A DNA stretch of 35,931 nucleotides from an uncultured Lachnospiraceae bacterium. GTDB lineage: Bacteria > Bacillota > Clostridia > Lachnospirales > Lachnospiraceae. The stretch spans positions 1-35,931 of the forward strand of contig CAMIYN010000021.1 of NCBI GenBank assembly GCA_946403075.1. The letters are read 5' to 3'. Position 1 is the stretch's first letter. Each line of letters starts with the position of its first letter. The notes under the pieces were generated by a model, which was not told the origin of the DNA, did no database searches, and saw only the letters and a program-made list of their open reading frames with translations. Below are positions 13,880 to 23,254 of this stretch, piece after piece. Both the position numbers and the translations under genes were made by a program.

Positions 13880-15289
13880 TTGAAAAATGAAAAAGCACAA
13901 TTACATAGATGGTTTATTCTTGTAGATATGATTGTAATTTTCCTATCATATTTTTTAGCATGGGATTTGATAATAAAAGAAAGAGCAGATTATGGTGTTG
14001 GGGTATTGCCAACTTGGATGTATTTTAGTGCTCTCATTGTTATAATTCCATATGGAATAATATGCAATGCTTTCTTTGGACTATATAGGCCAATGAGAAC
14101 AGAGAGATTGCTTAGGGATTTGAGAAGAATAATTGAATCAAATCTAATTTTATTTTTGACACTAAACACTTTGCTTTTTTTAGGAAATAAAAACCCATTT
14201 TTATTCAATTATTCAAGACTCCTATTAGTTGTTTTTATTTGTATAAATATAGTTTTTGAGTTGTCTTGTAGGAATCTAATAAAACTTTTTTTACAATCTA
14301 TTAGGAAAAGAAATTTTAATTTAAAACATATACTTTTGGTAGGGTATTCTGATGCTGCATTTAAATTTATTGATAGAGTGAATAGAAATCCTGGTTGGGG
14401 ATATGTTATACATGGCATTATTGATGATACATATAAAAAAGGAAATAATTATAGAGGTGTAGAAATAATAGAAAAATTAGATAATTTGCAAAAGGTTATA
14501 GATAATAATTCTTTTGATGAAATTGCTATAACTTTGTCATTATCTGAATATGACAAATTGAGAAAAGTAGTGGATGTGTGTGAAAAATCTGGGGTTCATA
14601 CAAAATTTATACCAGACTATGGGACAGTTATTCCTACTATTCCAGTTACAGATGATTTTGATGGATTGCCAGTTATAAATATAAGAGCAGTACCACTTCA
14701 AGGGTTATTTAATAGATTCATAAAAAGAACGATTGATATTATTGGAAGTATTGTTGGTATAATAATTTTTTCTCCAGCAATGTTAATAATTGCTATCTTA
14801 ATTAAATTTACTTCAAAAGGACCTATAATTTTTAGACAGCAAAGAGTTGGTATGCATAATAAAATTTTTACTATGTATAAATTTAGATCAATGATAGAAC
14901 AACCTGATGAAGAGGAAAAAGATAAATGGACTACTGAAAATGATACAAGAGTTACAAAAATAGGAAGAATTATAAGAAGAATTAGTTTTGATGAATTGCC
15001 ACAGTTTTTTAATGTTCTAAAAGGAGAAATGTCATTAGTAGGACCAAGACCAGAGAGACAGCAATTTGTAGAAAGGTTTAAAGAAATGATACCAAGATAT
15101 ATGATTAAACATCAAGTTAGACCAGGAATTACTGGATGGGCTCAAATTAATGGGTTAAGAGGTGATACTGCAATTGATAGAAGAATACAATATGACCTTT
15201 GGTATATTGAGAATTGGACCCTAGGTTTAGATATAAAAATTTTGATATTAACTATTTTTAAAGGATTTATAAATGAAAATGCATATTAA
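13880..15289 (+). CDS. polyprenyl glycosylphosphotransferase (initiating sugar transferase)
   Basis: Transfers a sugar-1-phosphate from a nucleotide sugar to undecaprenyl phosphate, starting synthesis of a surface glycopolymer. The 469-residue WbaP/CpsE architecture is complete: four to five N-terminal membrane helices (to ~130), a Rossmann-like cytoplasmic domain (~148-265), one membrane hairpin (~283-305), and the catalytic bacterial sugar transferase domain. Signatures are KRTIDIIGSIVGIIIFSP, GPIIFRQQRVGMHNKIFTMY, KFRSM, RRISFDELPQFFNVLKGEMS, LVGPRPE and RPGITGWAQINGLRGDT. The start is taken as TTG at 13880; no ATG in frame gives an intact first helix, and the SD is weak (AGG at 13869-13871), so coupling to the upstream GT gene is likely. 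Confidence 0.93.
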   Translation: MKNEKAQLHRWFILVDMIVIFLSYFLAWDLIIKERADYGVGVLPTWMYFSALIVIIPYGIICNAFFGLYRPMRTERLLRDLRRIIESNLILFLTLNTLLFLGNKNPFLFNYSRLLLVVFICINIVFELSCRNLIKLFLQSIRKRNFNLKHILLVGYSDAAFKFIDRVNRNPGWGYVIHGIIDDTYKKGNNYRGVEIIEKLDNLQKVIDNNSFDEIAITLSLSEYDKLRKVVDVCEKSGVHTKFIPDYGTVIPTIPVTDDFDGLPVINIRAVPLQGLFNRFIKRTIDIIGSIVGIIIFSPAMLIIAILIKFTSKGPIIFRQQRVGMHNKIFTMYKFRSMIEQPDEEEKDKWTTENDTRVTKIGRIIRRISFDELPQFFNVLKGEMSLVGPRPERQQFVERFKEMIPRYMIKHQVRPGITGWAQINGLRGDTAIDRRIQYDLWYIENWTLGLDIKILILTIFKGFINENAY

Positions 15290-15297
15290 GGATTCAT

Positions 15298-17112
15298 ATG
15301 GCACTAAATAGCACAAGAGGGAGATTATCAAAAAATAATAAATTTGTTGAAACAGGGGATGGTTCATTTATCTCTAAATTTGGTGTGCGGCCATTATTTT
15401 ATAAAAAAAATGATTTTAACTCTGATAAGACAAAAAATACTGACTATCTAAAAAAACACATAGAATATGAGAAAAAAGAAAAAGCAAAAATAAAATCAAA
15501 TAAGTCATCATATTTTAGAAATTTAAATGATGATGAGTATGATGATACCAAAAAGAAAATCAACTTAGGATTAATAATACCAATGATAGTAGTTGAAGTT
15601 TTGTCGTTAATTCTTGTGATATCTTATGGCTCTCTAGTTAGAGTTTCAAAAAAAGTTCAAGATGTGCAATTCAAAAAGACAGAGGTTATCAATAAAAAAT
15701 TACCACCTGAAAAAATAACTATGATGAAGGGATATAAGACAGCAGTTGTATTTGGAGTTGATTCGAGAAGTGGTAGTGTGGGAAAGGGAACAAATGCAGA
15801 TGTTATAATAATAGTTAATTTTGATAGAGAAAAAAAAGAAGTTCAACTTGCCTCAATATATAGAGATACTTTTGTAAATATAAATGGAACTGGAAATTAT
15901 GGGAAAATTAATGCTGCATATTCAAAAGGTGGGCCTGAGGGTGCGATAAAAACTATAAATGAAAATTTTGATTTGAATATTACAGACTTTTTTACTTTTA
16001 ACTGGAAAGCAGTGGTAGAGAGTATTGATTTACTTGGTGGGATAGATATTGAGATTACAAATACAGAGTTAAAAGATTTGAATCCATATATTTGGGATAC
16101 AGGTTTGAATCTTGGTATGACAAAAGAGGAAGTATTTCAACATTTATTAATAAGTGCAGGAGAAAAACATTTAGATGGTTTGCAAGCGACAGCATATTCA
16201 AGACTTAGAAGAAGTGATAATGATTTAAAGAGAACTGATAGGCAGAGAAAAGTTATTGAGCAATGCATACAAAAAGCAAAACAGATGGATTTGGATACTG
16301 TTAGAAAAATTATAAATCAAGTGCTACCTTTGATGGCTCATTCTTTTGATACAATAGAATTATTTGAATATGTAGGAAGTATAAAAAGTGTAAAACTTAC
16401 TGCAATGACTGGCTTTCCTGAAACTGCGAATTTAATTATGCAGGATATGGGAAAACACGGAAATTGCATTGTTCCAAACACACTTACTACTACTGTGAAA
16501 AAAATGCATAAATTGTTATATAATGAAGATGATTATGAACCCACAAATACTGTAAAAGCATATAGTAATAGAATTACAGAATTGAGAAGAGAATATAAAG
16601 AAGAGGCAGACCGTTTGGCGATGGAATCAGAATCAGGAGAAGAAAGTTCTGATGAGACTAAAAGTAGTAATCAAAAACCTAAGATAAATAGCACTTCATC
16701 AACTGCGAGACCTACAAAGCCTAAAATAGATATTACAGATTTTTACGAAGAAGAAGATTATGAGAGTGAACCAGAAGAAGATGAAGAAGGGCTACCTATA
16801 GATGTAAACTCTGTATCAGTAGGTGCACCATATGAAAATCCTAAAAGGGCAGTAAGTGATAATCCTAAGACAGGACCTGGTGGGACATTAGAAAGTGTTA
16901 ATATAACAGGACCTATGAATACCGAAGAAACAGTAATTCCTATATCTCCTTATCAGTCTGTGCCAATTGATGATAGTAATTTACCAATTACTGAAACAAC
17001 CAAAATACCGACTCCAGTAGATGAGATGCCTACATCAAATCCTATTGATGCAATAGGGGATGTATCGATTGTTAGTCCACCTATGAGTGTGGTTGTTGAT
17101 ATTCCCTATTAA
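15298..17112 (+). CDS. LytR-CpsA-Psr family glycopolymer transferase
   Basis: LCP enzymes move lipid-linked glycopolymers onto peptidoglycan outside the membrane. This 604-residue protein has an unusually long basic cytoplasmic N-terminus (1-88), one membrane helix (~90-110) and an LCP domain at ~145-335. That domain shows AVVFGVDSRSG, ADVIIIVNFDREKKEVQLAS, the Arg-Asp pair in IYRDTFV, KINAAYSKGGPEGA, SIDLLGGIDIEI, HLDGLQATAYSRLRRS and RTDRQRKVIEQ. The C-terminal ~180 residues are acidic, Ser/Thr/Pro-rich and probably disordered, longer than in most family members. It closes the glycosyltransferase operon, matching a role in final attachment. SD AAGGAT is 5 nt before the ATG. Confidence 0.95.
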   Translation: MALNSTRGRLSKNNKFVETGDGSFISKFGVRPLFYKKNDFNSDKTKNTDYLKKHIEYEKKEKAKIKSNKSSYFRNLNDDEYDDTKKKINLGLIIPMIVVEVLSLILVISYGSLVRVSKKVQDVQFKKTEVINKKLPPEKITMMKGYKTAVVFGVDSRSGSVGKGTNADVIIIVNFDREKKEVQLASIYRDTFVNINGTGNYGKINAAYSKGGPEGAIKTINENFDLNITDFFTFNWKAVVESIDLLGGIDIEITNTELKDLNPYIWDTGLNLGMTKEEVFQHLLISAGEKHLDGLQATAYSRLRRSDNDLKRTDRQRKVIEQCIQKAKQMDLDTVRKIINQVLPLMAHSFDTIELFEYVGSIKSVKLTAMTGFPETANLIMQDMGKHGNCIVPNTLTTTVKKMHKLLYNEDDYEPTNTVKAYSNRITELRREYKEEADRLAMESESGEESSDETKSSNQKPKINSTSSTARPTKPKIDITDFYEEEDYESEPEEDEEGLPIDVNSVSVGAPYENPKRAVSDNPKTGPGGTLESVNITGPMNTEETVIPISPYQSVPIDDSNLPITETTKIPTPVDEMPTSNPIDAIGDVSIVSPPMSVVVDIPY

Positions 17113-17159
17113 TATTCAAATAAAAATATTATTTTAAACACAAAAAAAACACATTGCAT

Positions 17160-17168
17160 TGTTATAAT
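17160..17168 (+). promoter_or_regulatory. htrA promoter (extended -10)
   Basis: TGTTATAAT with TATAAT at 17163-17168. No good -35 lies 17 nt upstream (ACAAAA region). Transcription would begin near 17175, just before the GGAAACC dyad. Confidence 0.5.
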
Positions 17169-17185
17169 TCCATAAAAATAAATAA

Positions 17186-17224
17186 GGAAACCTTTAAAAA
17201 ATGTAGTAATTTTTATAGGGTTCC
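17186..17224. promoter_or_regulatory. dyad GGAAACC-N25-GGGTTCC upstream of htrA
   Basis: Left arm GGAAACC (17186-17192), right arm GGGTTCC (17218-17224), 25 nt apart, one mismatch among seven. Left-arm sequence, arm spacing and position between a TATAAT and an SD match the element before rfbA (3251-3291). Confidence 0.5.
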
Positions 17225-17259
17225 CATAAAATTAATATAAAAATATAAGAGGTGATGAG

Positions 17260-18636
17260 ATGAAAAAGGTAATGACTAAAATAATATCAGCAATTGCTTT
17301 TGGGATAATTGCAGGAGTAGTAATGCTGCTTGTAAATTTTGCTGCTAAAGATTTAAATATATTGCAACAACCTACTCATAAAACTGTAATTGAGGAGAGT
17401 AAAGAAGTTGAAAATAATGATAAAGCTATATTAGAAGAGACAAAACAAAATAAAATTTTGAGAGAAAATGCTAACAATTATTCTTATACTGAAGTATCAG
17501 ATTTAGTTGATGATACTATGCCATCTGTTGTAGCGATAACAAATATGCAAAAATTTACCCAAAATGGTTTTTCAATTTTTGGATATAGACAACAAGCAAG
17601 ACAATATGAAGCACCAGCATCAGGAAGTGGAGTAATAGTTGGAATGAATGATGATGAAGTAATTATAATCACAAATAACCATGTCGTAACAGATTCGTCT
17701 TCACTATCTGTGACTTTTAATGAATCAGAGACAGTAGATGCAGCAATTAAGGGTGTAGATACAACAAAAGATTTGGCAATCGTTTCTGTTCCAAAAGAAA
17801 ACATTAAAAAAGAAGTTTTAGAAAAATTAAGAGTAATAGTTCTTGGTAATTCTGATGATATAAAAGTTGGAGAAGGAGTTGTTGCAATAGGAAATGCACT
17901 TGGGATAGGACAATCTGTGACAACTGGTGTTGTAAGTGCGAAAGATAGAATAGTTGATGATATTAATAATACAGAAAAACTAATTCAAACTGATGCTGCT
18001 ATAAATCCTGGAAATTCTGGTGGTGCATTGTTAAATATGAAAGGTGAATTAATAGGAATAAATGTTGCAAAAACTTCTGGAACTGCTATAGAGGGTATGG
18101 GGTATGCAATTCCTGTAAATACTGCACAAGGTGTTATTGAGACATTGTCAAATAAAAAAGCAAGAGAGGAAATACCAGAAGAGGAACAAGGATATCTTGG
18201 TATAACAGCAAGAAATATAGACCAAGATACTGCGAGAAGTTTGGATATGCCAGAGGGTATATATATTTATAAAATTACTGAAAATTCAGCAGCAGCCAAT
18301 TCTGATTTGAAAGAAAAAGATATAATAGTGGCATTTGACGACCAAAATATAAAAACACTTTCAGAGCTTCAAGATTTATTAAAATATACAAGAAGTGGTG
18401 AAGAAGTACAGATTAAAGTAAAAAGAATAAATGGTGGAGTTTATGAAGAAAAAGAGATGAAAGTAACTCTTGGCAAGAGACCTGTAGAAGATAAAAAAGA
18501 AAATAATAATTCAAATCAAGCAAGTGAAGAGCAAACTAAAGAAAGAGAGAATACACAAAGAGATAACAATAATAATGGAAGATATGGACAATATAATGAT
18601 TTTGATGATATTTTTAGAGAATTTTTTATGTGGTAA
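17260..18636 (+). CDS. htrA: HtrA/DegP-like serine protease with PDZ domain
   Basis: Membrane-anchored quality-control protease acting outside the cytoplasmic membrane. One N-terminal signal-anchor helix (~8-29), a polar linker, then an S1C protease domain with a complete triad: His141 in TNNHVV, Asp171 in TTKDLAIV and Ser253 in NPGNSGGALLN. A PDZ domain follows (~310-405: GYLGITARNID, GIYIYKI, DIIVAFDDQNIKTLSELQDLL). The tail is Asn/Gln-rich with a terminal hydrophobic patch (FDDIFREFFMW). Length 458 is usual. GAGGTGAT gives normal ribosome spacing. It seems to be alone on its transcript and may share control with rfbA through the common upstream dyad. Confidence 0.95.
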   Translation: MKKVMTKIISAIAFGIIAGVVMLLVNFAAKDLNILQQPTHKTVIEESKEVENNDKAILEETKQNKILRENANNYSYTEVSDLVDDTMPSVVAITNMQKFTQNGFSIFGYRQQARQYEAPASGSGVIVGMNDDEVIIITNNHVVTDSSSLSVTFNESETVDAAIKGVDTTKDLAIVSVPKENIKKEVLEKLRVIVLGNSDDIKVGEGVVAIGNALGIGQSVTTGVVSAKDRIVDDINNTEKLIQTDAAINPGNSGGALLNMKGELIGINVAKTSGTAIEGMGYAIPVNTAQGVIETLSNKKAREEIPEEEQGYLGITARNIDQDTARSLDMPEGIYIYKITENSAAANSDLKEKDIIVAFDDQNIKTLSELQDLLKYTRSGEEVQIKVKRINGGVYEEKEMKVTLGKRPVEDKKENNNSNQASEEQTKERENTQRDNNNNGRYGQYNDFDDIFREFFMW

Positions 18637-19022
18637 TTTAGGTTATTAATAAATGGAGTGACAAAATAGAATGAATTAACAGGGTGTTAAGTTTAAATAT
18701 GCGAATAATTTTTAAAAGCATTAATTGATAAAGAATTGAAATAATTGGTTGAAACCATATTATAACATTTAAAAAAGTGTAATGTTTTAATATAAAAAAT
18801 ATTAAAATATTGCATTTTTTTTATAAATATTATAAAAATCAAAAAAGATTATATAATTTGCATAGGAATTATAATGATGTATTGTTTACTACTTTTTTAA
18901 TGTAAAAAAAAATAATTTCAAAACAAGATAAGCAATCGTTTGCGAAGATTAATACCTAATTCTCTACCCCCTTTAATTAAAATATGATTTATGATATAAT
19001 TTACTAATTATTGAGGTATTGT
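18637..19022. other. 386-nt AT-rich spacer between htrA and prfA
   Basis: No gene seen; short frames lack SD sites. Contents: a weak hairpin AACATT (18764-18769) with AATGTT (18781-18786) followed by a poor T-run, several TATAAT-like words (18831-18880), and the prfA promoter at its end. None of the hairpins is a convincing terminator. Confidence 0.5.
18992..19000 (+). promoter_or_regulatory. prfA promoter (extended -10)
   Basis: TGATATAAT with TATAAT at 18995-19000; the -35 is weak (TTTAAT at 18972-18977, 17-nt spacer). Transcription would start near 19007, leaving about 16 nt before the prfA ATG including GAGG. Confidence 0.5.
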
Positions 19023-20090
19023 ATGAATGATAGATTAAATGATTTATATAAGCATTATGAAGAAATAATGAGTGAATTAAATACAGATATAGCAAGTAGA
19101 GATGTTGATAGATACAAAAAACTTATGAAGGAACAAGTTGACCTTGAACCCATTGTTTTGGCATATAAGGCATATATGAAAGCTGAAAAGTTGGAGCAAG
19201 AATCTCTTTCTATTATTGAACAAGAAACTGATAAAGATATGATTAATATGGCAAAAGAAGATTTAGCAAATGCTAAAAAAGAAAAAGAAAGATTGGATGA
19301 AGAAATTAAATTATTACTTATTCCAAAAGATGAACTTGATGATAGAAATATTATCGTTGAAATAAGGCAAGGTGCTGGGGGTGATGAAGCAGCTCTTTTT
19401 GCTGCAGAAGTATATAGGATGTATGTTTCATATGCTATGAGTATGAATTGGACTACGACTCTACTATCATTAAATGAAATAGGAATAGGTGGTTTCAAAG
19501 AAGTTATCTTTATGGTAAATGGAAAAGGTGCATATTCAAAATTTAAATATGAAACTGGAGTTCACAGAGTGCAAAGAGTACCAGAGACAGAAAGTAGTGG
19601 TAGAATTCATACATCAACTATAACTGTGTCAGTTATGCCAGAAGCAGAGGATGTTGATGTTTATATAAATCCTGCTGATGTTCAAATGGATGTATATAGA
19701 GCATCTGGTGCCGGAGGGCAACATGTAAATAAAACCTCTTCTGCTGTTAGACTTACTCATATCCCAACTGGAATTGTTGTTGCTTGTCAGGAAGAGAGAA
19801 GCCAACAACAAAATAGAGAAAAAGCAATGAAGATGCTTAGAACAAAATTATATGATATAGTTGTATCTGAAAAGCACATGAAGGAAGCAAAAGAAAAACA
19901 TGACCAAATAGGGACAGGTGATAGGTCAGAAAAAATACGGACTTATAATTTCCCACAGGGAAGAGTGACAGATCATCGGATTGGGCTTACACTTTACAAA
20001 ATAAACGAAATAATGAATGGTGACATTAATGAATTGATAGAGACTATTATATCTGCTGATAGAGCAAAGAAATTGGCAAACTTGGAGTAA
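19023..20090 (+). CDS. prfA: peptide chain release factor 1
   Basis: Terminates translation at UAA and UAG. 355 residues, the normal length. The helical N-terminal domain precedes the codon-recognition motif PET (Pro187-Thr189, in RVPETESSGRIHTS; the RF1-type PxT rather than the SPF of RF2) and the catalytic GGQ (Gly231-Gln233, in GAGGQHVNKTSSAVRLTH). I chose the ATG at 19023 with GAGG 6 nt upstream; a frame opening at TTG 19011 would add four residues and remove the SD. The usual neighbour prmC is absent; a glycosyltransferase gene starts 5 nt after the stop. Confidence 0.97.
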   Translation: MNDRLNDLYKHYEEIMSELNTDIASRDVDRYKKLMKEQVDLEPIVLAYKAYMKAEKLEQESLSIIEQETDKDMINMAKEDLANAKKEKERLDEEIKLLLIPKDELDDRNIIVEIRQGAGGDEAALFAAEVYRMYVSYAMSMNWTTTLLSLNEIGIGGFKEVIFMVNGKGAYSKFKYETGVHRVQRVPETESSGRIHTSTITVSVMPEAEDVDVYINPADVQMDVYRASGAGGQHVNKTSSAVRLTHIPTGIVVACQEERSQQQNREKAMKMLRTKLYDIVVSEKHMKEAKEKHDQIGTGDRSEKIRTYNFPQGRVTDHRIGLTLYKINEIMNGDINELIETIISADRAKKLANLE

Positions 20091-20095
20091 TTATT

Positions 20096-21406
20096 ATGTC
20101 ATTAGTTAGTATAATAGTTCCAATTTATAATAAAGAAAAAACATTAACAAAATGTATCGATAGTATTTTACAACAAGAATATAAAAATATTGAGGTAATA
20201 CTTGTAAATGATGGAAGTAGTGATAATTCTTCAAAAATATGCGATGCTTATAAAAAAATTGATAATAGAGTTGTTGTTATTCATAAAAAAAATTCTGGAG
20301 TATCTGATGCAAGGAATAAAGCAATAAAGATTTCAAAAGGCGAATATATACAATTCGTAGATGCAGATGACTATATAACAAAAGATGCCACAAAACTTAT
20401 GGTAAGGGCAATAAAAGAATATAACTCCGATATGGTTATTGCAAATTTTTATCGTGTAGTTGGAAGTAATGTATCTATAAAGGGAAATATTGATGAAAAA
20501 ATGCTAATGAGTACTTTTGATTTTGCAGATATTATGATGAAAAATCCTGCTGATTATTACTATGGTGCTTTGTGGAATAAATTATTTAAAACATCTATAA
20601 TTAAACAATACAACATAGAAATGAATCCCAAATTAAATTGGTGTGAAGATTTTATATTTAATCTTGAATATATGCTACATATAAAAAATATTGTTTCACT
20701 TCCAGCCCCAATATACTATTATGTCAAATTGGAAGATTCACTTGTCGCACAAGGATTGAATATATATGATATTGTAAAAATGAAATTAAATGTAATTGAA
20801 TACTATAATAATTTTTATAAAAAGATTTATGATATAACTGAATATAAAAAAAATAGATTAAAAATTTACAAATTTTTAATAGATTATGCGAAGGACGAAT
20901 TCACTATACCACTTTTCCCAGGCACCAAAAAAATTGGGAAAGAGAACATTCCTATATATGCAAACTTTAAAAGTTATGATAATATTTTTATTAATATTTA
21001 TGTAATGAGAAAACTTTTAGATAGATATTTAAAAACAATTGCAATTCAATATAGTCTTGATCTGATAGATATTAAAGTTATTTCATATTTGAGATATAAT
21101 AAATATGTTAATCATTTGATAGAAATATCTGATTATGTTAATTGTTCTCAGTTTACGGTTTTTACATCTATTCAGAAACTTACTTTTAAAAAGTTAATTG
21201 AGAGAGAAGAAAAAAATAAAATTGTTTTATATAAATTAATAAATGAATCAAAAAATATTGTAAAAGATATTGACAATGCTACAAGAGATTTTTTTACAGT
21301 ATGTGCTGAAGGTATACAAGATAACGATAAATTATTATATTATGATTTTTATAAAAAATCACTAAAAAATATAAAGAAATATTTAGACAATACAAGTTTC
21401 ATATGA
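20096..21406 (+). CDS. GT2 glycosyltransferase fused to a MarR-like winged helix
   Basis: Residues 1-220 are a standard GT-A family-2 transferase: SIIVPIYNKEKTLTKCIDSI, VNDGSSDNSSKICD, NSGVSDARNKAIKISKGEYI, QFVDADDYI (metal motif near 89-93) and WCEDFIFNLEYML. After a helical linker, residues ~300-430 read like a MarR regulator: a dimer helix (MRKLLDRYLKTIAIQY), SLDLIDIKVISYLRYN, HLIEISDYVNCSQFTVFTSI as helix-turn-helix, QKLTFKKLIEREEKNKIVLYKL as recognition end and wing, then the long C-terminal helices. The frame is continuous, so this is a real fusion. GGAG lies 8 nt before the ATG. The capD-like gene overlaps its stop (ATGA). Whether the winged helix binds DNA or only dimerises is unknown. 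Confidence 0.85.
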   Translation: MSLVSIIVPIYNKEKTLTKCIDSILQQEYKNIEVILVNDGSSDNSSKICDAYKKIDNRVVVIHKKNSGVSDARNKAIKISKGEYIQFVDADDYITKDATKLMVRAIKEYNSDMVIANFYRVVGSNVSIKGNIDEKMLMSTFDFADIMMKNPADYYYGALWNKLFKTSIIKQYNIEMNPKLNWCEDFIFNLEYMLHIKNIVSLPAPIYYYVKLEDSLVAQGLNIYDIVKMKLNVIEYYNNFYKKIYDITEYKKNRLKIYKFLIDYAKDEFTIPLFPGTKKIGKENIPIYANFKSYDNIFINIYVMRKLLDRYLKTIAIQYSLDLIDIKVISYLRYNKYVNHLIEISDYVNCSQFTVFTSIQKLTFKKLIEREEKNKIVLYKLINESKNIVKDIDNATRDFFTVCAEGIQDNDKLLYYDFYKKSLKNIKKYLDNTSFI

Positions 21407-23253
21407 GATTTTTAATAGAAAAAATTTTATATAACAAAAAAATAAGAATTTTGATAATGGGATTAATTGACATTATCGCAATTTTTTTTAGTGGGATTGT
21501 TGCATTGCTCATACGATTTGAATTTAGTGTAAATGATGTTTTTGTTATGTTTTTAGATGTATATTTTCAGTTGGCATTAAGTTTTGTAATAGTTACACTA
21601 ATTATTTTTATAATCTTTAAAATGTATTCAACTATGTGGTCAGTTGCAAGTATTAGAGAAGCCTTTATAATTTTTGTGGCTTGTCTTGTCTCGGCAATTT
21701 TTTATCATATAATAGTTGTAATTTTTGACAAGTTCTTACCACGAAGCTTTTATCTTTTATCATTTATTTTTCTTTATGCTTTTGAAATGATAATTAGATT
21801 TTCTTATAGAATATACAAAATAATAATTAAGTCTTTTGATAAAGTAGAGAGTAGAGTTATGATTGTAGGGGCAGGGGAGGCTGGTTCACTTTTATTGAAA
21901 GAAATAAGGACCTCAAAATTCACAAAAACAAAAGTGGTATGTTTTATTGATGATAGTGAATTTAAAATTGGAAAGAACTTAAATGGTATAAAAATAGTAG
22001 GAAATAGAAATGATATATTGGCAGTTGCAAAAAAATATAGTATTGATGAAATATATATTGCAATTCCTACTGCAACATTAAAAGATAGAAAAGAAATAAT
22101 AGATATTTGTACTTTGACTGGATGTAAAATTAAAGTATTGCCAGGTATTTTTCAATTAATGAGTGGGGAAGTATCGGTTAAAAAGTTGAGAGATATAGAT
22201 ATTGAAGATTTATTGATGAGAGAACCTGTAGATATTAACCTTAATTCAATTTTATCATTTGTTGAAAATAAAATAGTGTTAGTCACAGGAGCAGGAGGCT
22301 CAATTGGTAGTGAAATATCAAGACAAATTGCTATGCATAAACCAAAAAAATTAATTTTACTTGATATTTATGAAAATAGCATTTACGAATTACAAAATGA
22401 ACTACGAAAAAAATTACCAAATTTAGATTTATTGATATTAATAAGTTCTATTAGAGATAGAGATAGAATATATGATATATTTAGTACTCATAGACCTAAT
22501 ATTGTTTTCCATGCTGCGGCACATAAACATGTTCCATTGATGGAAGATAATCCAAATGAAGCAATTAAAAATAATTGTCTCGGCACTTTAAATGTAGCTA
22601 ATGCGAGTGATAAATTTTCAGTTGAAAAATTTATTTTGATTTCTACTGATAAAGCAGTAAACCCAACAAGTGTGATGGGAGCAAGTAAAAGAATCTGTGA
22701 AATGATTGTCCAGTATAAATCAAAACATAGCACTACAAATTTTGCAGCGGTAAGATTTGGAAATGTGTTAGGAAGTAATGGTTCAGTTGTTCCACTATTT
22801 AAAAAACAAATTGAAGATGGTGGACCTATAACTATTACTGATAAAAATATAACAAGGTATTTTATGACTATACCAGAAGCTGTTGCACTTGTTCTGCAAG
22901 CTGCAGTATTTGCAAGAGGAGGAGAAATTTTTGTTCTTGATATGGGGAAACCTGTTAAAATTTTGGACTTAGCAATAAATCTAATTAAATTAAGTGGATT
23001 AGAACCATATGCAGATATTGACATTAAATTTATAGGTTTAAGAAAGGGTGAAAAACTATTTGAAGAGTTATTAATGGATGAAGAGGGATTGAGAGAAACC
23101 AATAATAAAAGAATATTTATAGGAAGAGCTATTGAATTTAATGAAGATGAATTTATAAAAGAATTGGAAGATTTAATCAAATCTGCCGAAGAAAATGATA
23201 AAAATATTAAATTGAAAATTAAAAAAATTGTTTCAACTTATACAGGAATATAG
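21403..23253 (+). CDS. membrane nucleotide-sugar 4,6-dehydratase, CapD/FlaA1-like
   Basis: Converts UDP-GlcNAc-type sugars to 4-keto-6-deoxy forms for surface polysaccharide, acting at the inner face of the membrane. Four N-terminal membrane helices (~1-130), a Rossmann-like domain (~145-265: [18 protein letters not shown]), then the extended SDR domain with [11 protein letters not shown] (Gly296-Gly302). The catalytic YxxxK is replaced by MGASK (Met425, Lys429), typical of the PglF/CapD group. [29 protein letters not shown] and [15 protein letters not shown] are family signatures. Length 616 is usual. It is coupled to the GT2-MarR gene, so it may supply that enzyme's donor. Confidence 0.94.
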   Translation: MRFLIEKILYNKKIRILIMGLIDIIAIFFSGIVALLIRFEFSVNDVFVMFLDVYFQLALSFVIVTLIIFIIFKMYSTMWSVASIREAFIIFVACLVSAIFYHIIVVIFDKFLPRSFYLLSFIFLYAFEMIIRFSYRIYKIIIKSFDKVESRVMIVGAGEAGSLLLKEIRTSKFTKTKVVCFIDDSEFKIGKNLNGIKIVGNRNDILAVAKKYSIDEIYIAIPTATLKDRKEIIDICTLTGCKIKVLPGIFQLMSGEVSVKKLRDIDIEDLLMREPVDINLNSILSFVENKIVLVTGAGGSIGSEISRQIAMHKPKKLILLDIYENSIYELQNELRKKLPNLDLLILISSIRDRDRIYDIFSTHRPNIVFHAAAHKHVPLMEDNPNEAIKNNCLGTLNVANASDKFSVEKFILISTDKAVNPTSVMGASKRICEMIVQYKSKHSTTNFAAVRFGNVLGSNGSVVPLFKKQIEDGGPITITDKNITRYFMTIPEAVALVLQAAVFARGGEIFVLDMGKPVKILDLAINLIKLSGLEPYADIDIKFIGLRKGEKLFEELLMDEEGLRETNNKRIFIGRAIEFNEDEFIKELEDLIKSAEENDKNIKLKIKKIVSTYTGI

Positions 23254-23254
23254 T

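Noticed and set aside
18764-18786. Terminator for htrA
   Set aside because: Only a 6-bp AT-rich stem with an 11-nt loop and a broken T-run; too weak to call.
19011-19022. Upstream TTG start for prfA
   Set aside because: It would include the GAGG ribosome site in the coding region; the ATG at 19023 gives the normal RF1 start.
22488-23180. 230-codon minus-strand frame opposite the capD-like gene
   Set aside because: The plus frame has full family motifs; the antisense frame has Ser/Leu-rich shadow composition and no SD.
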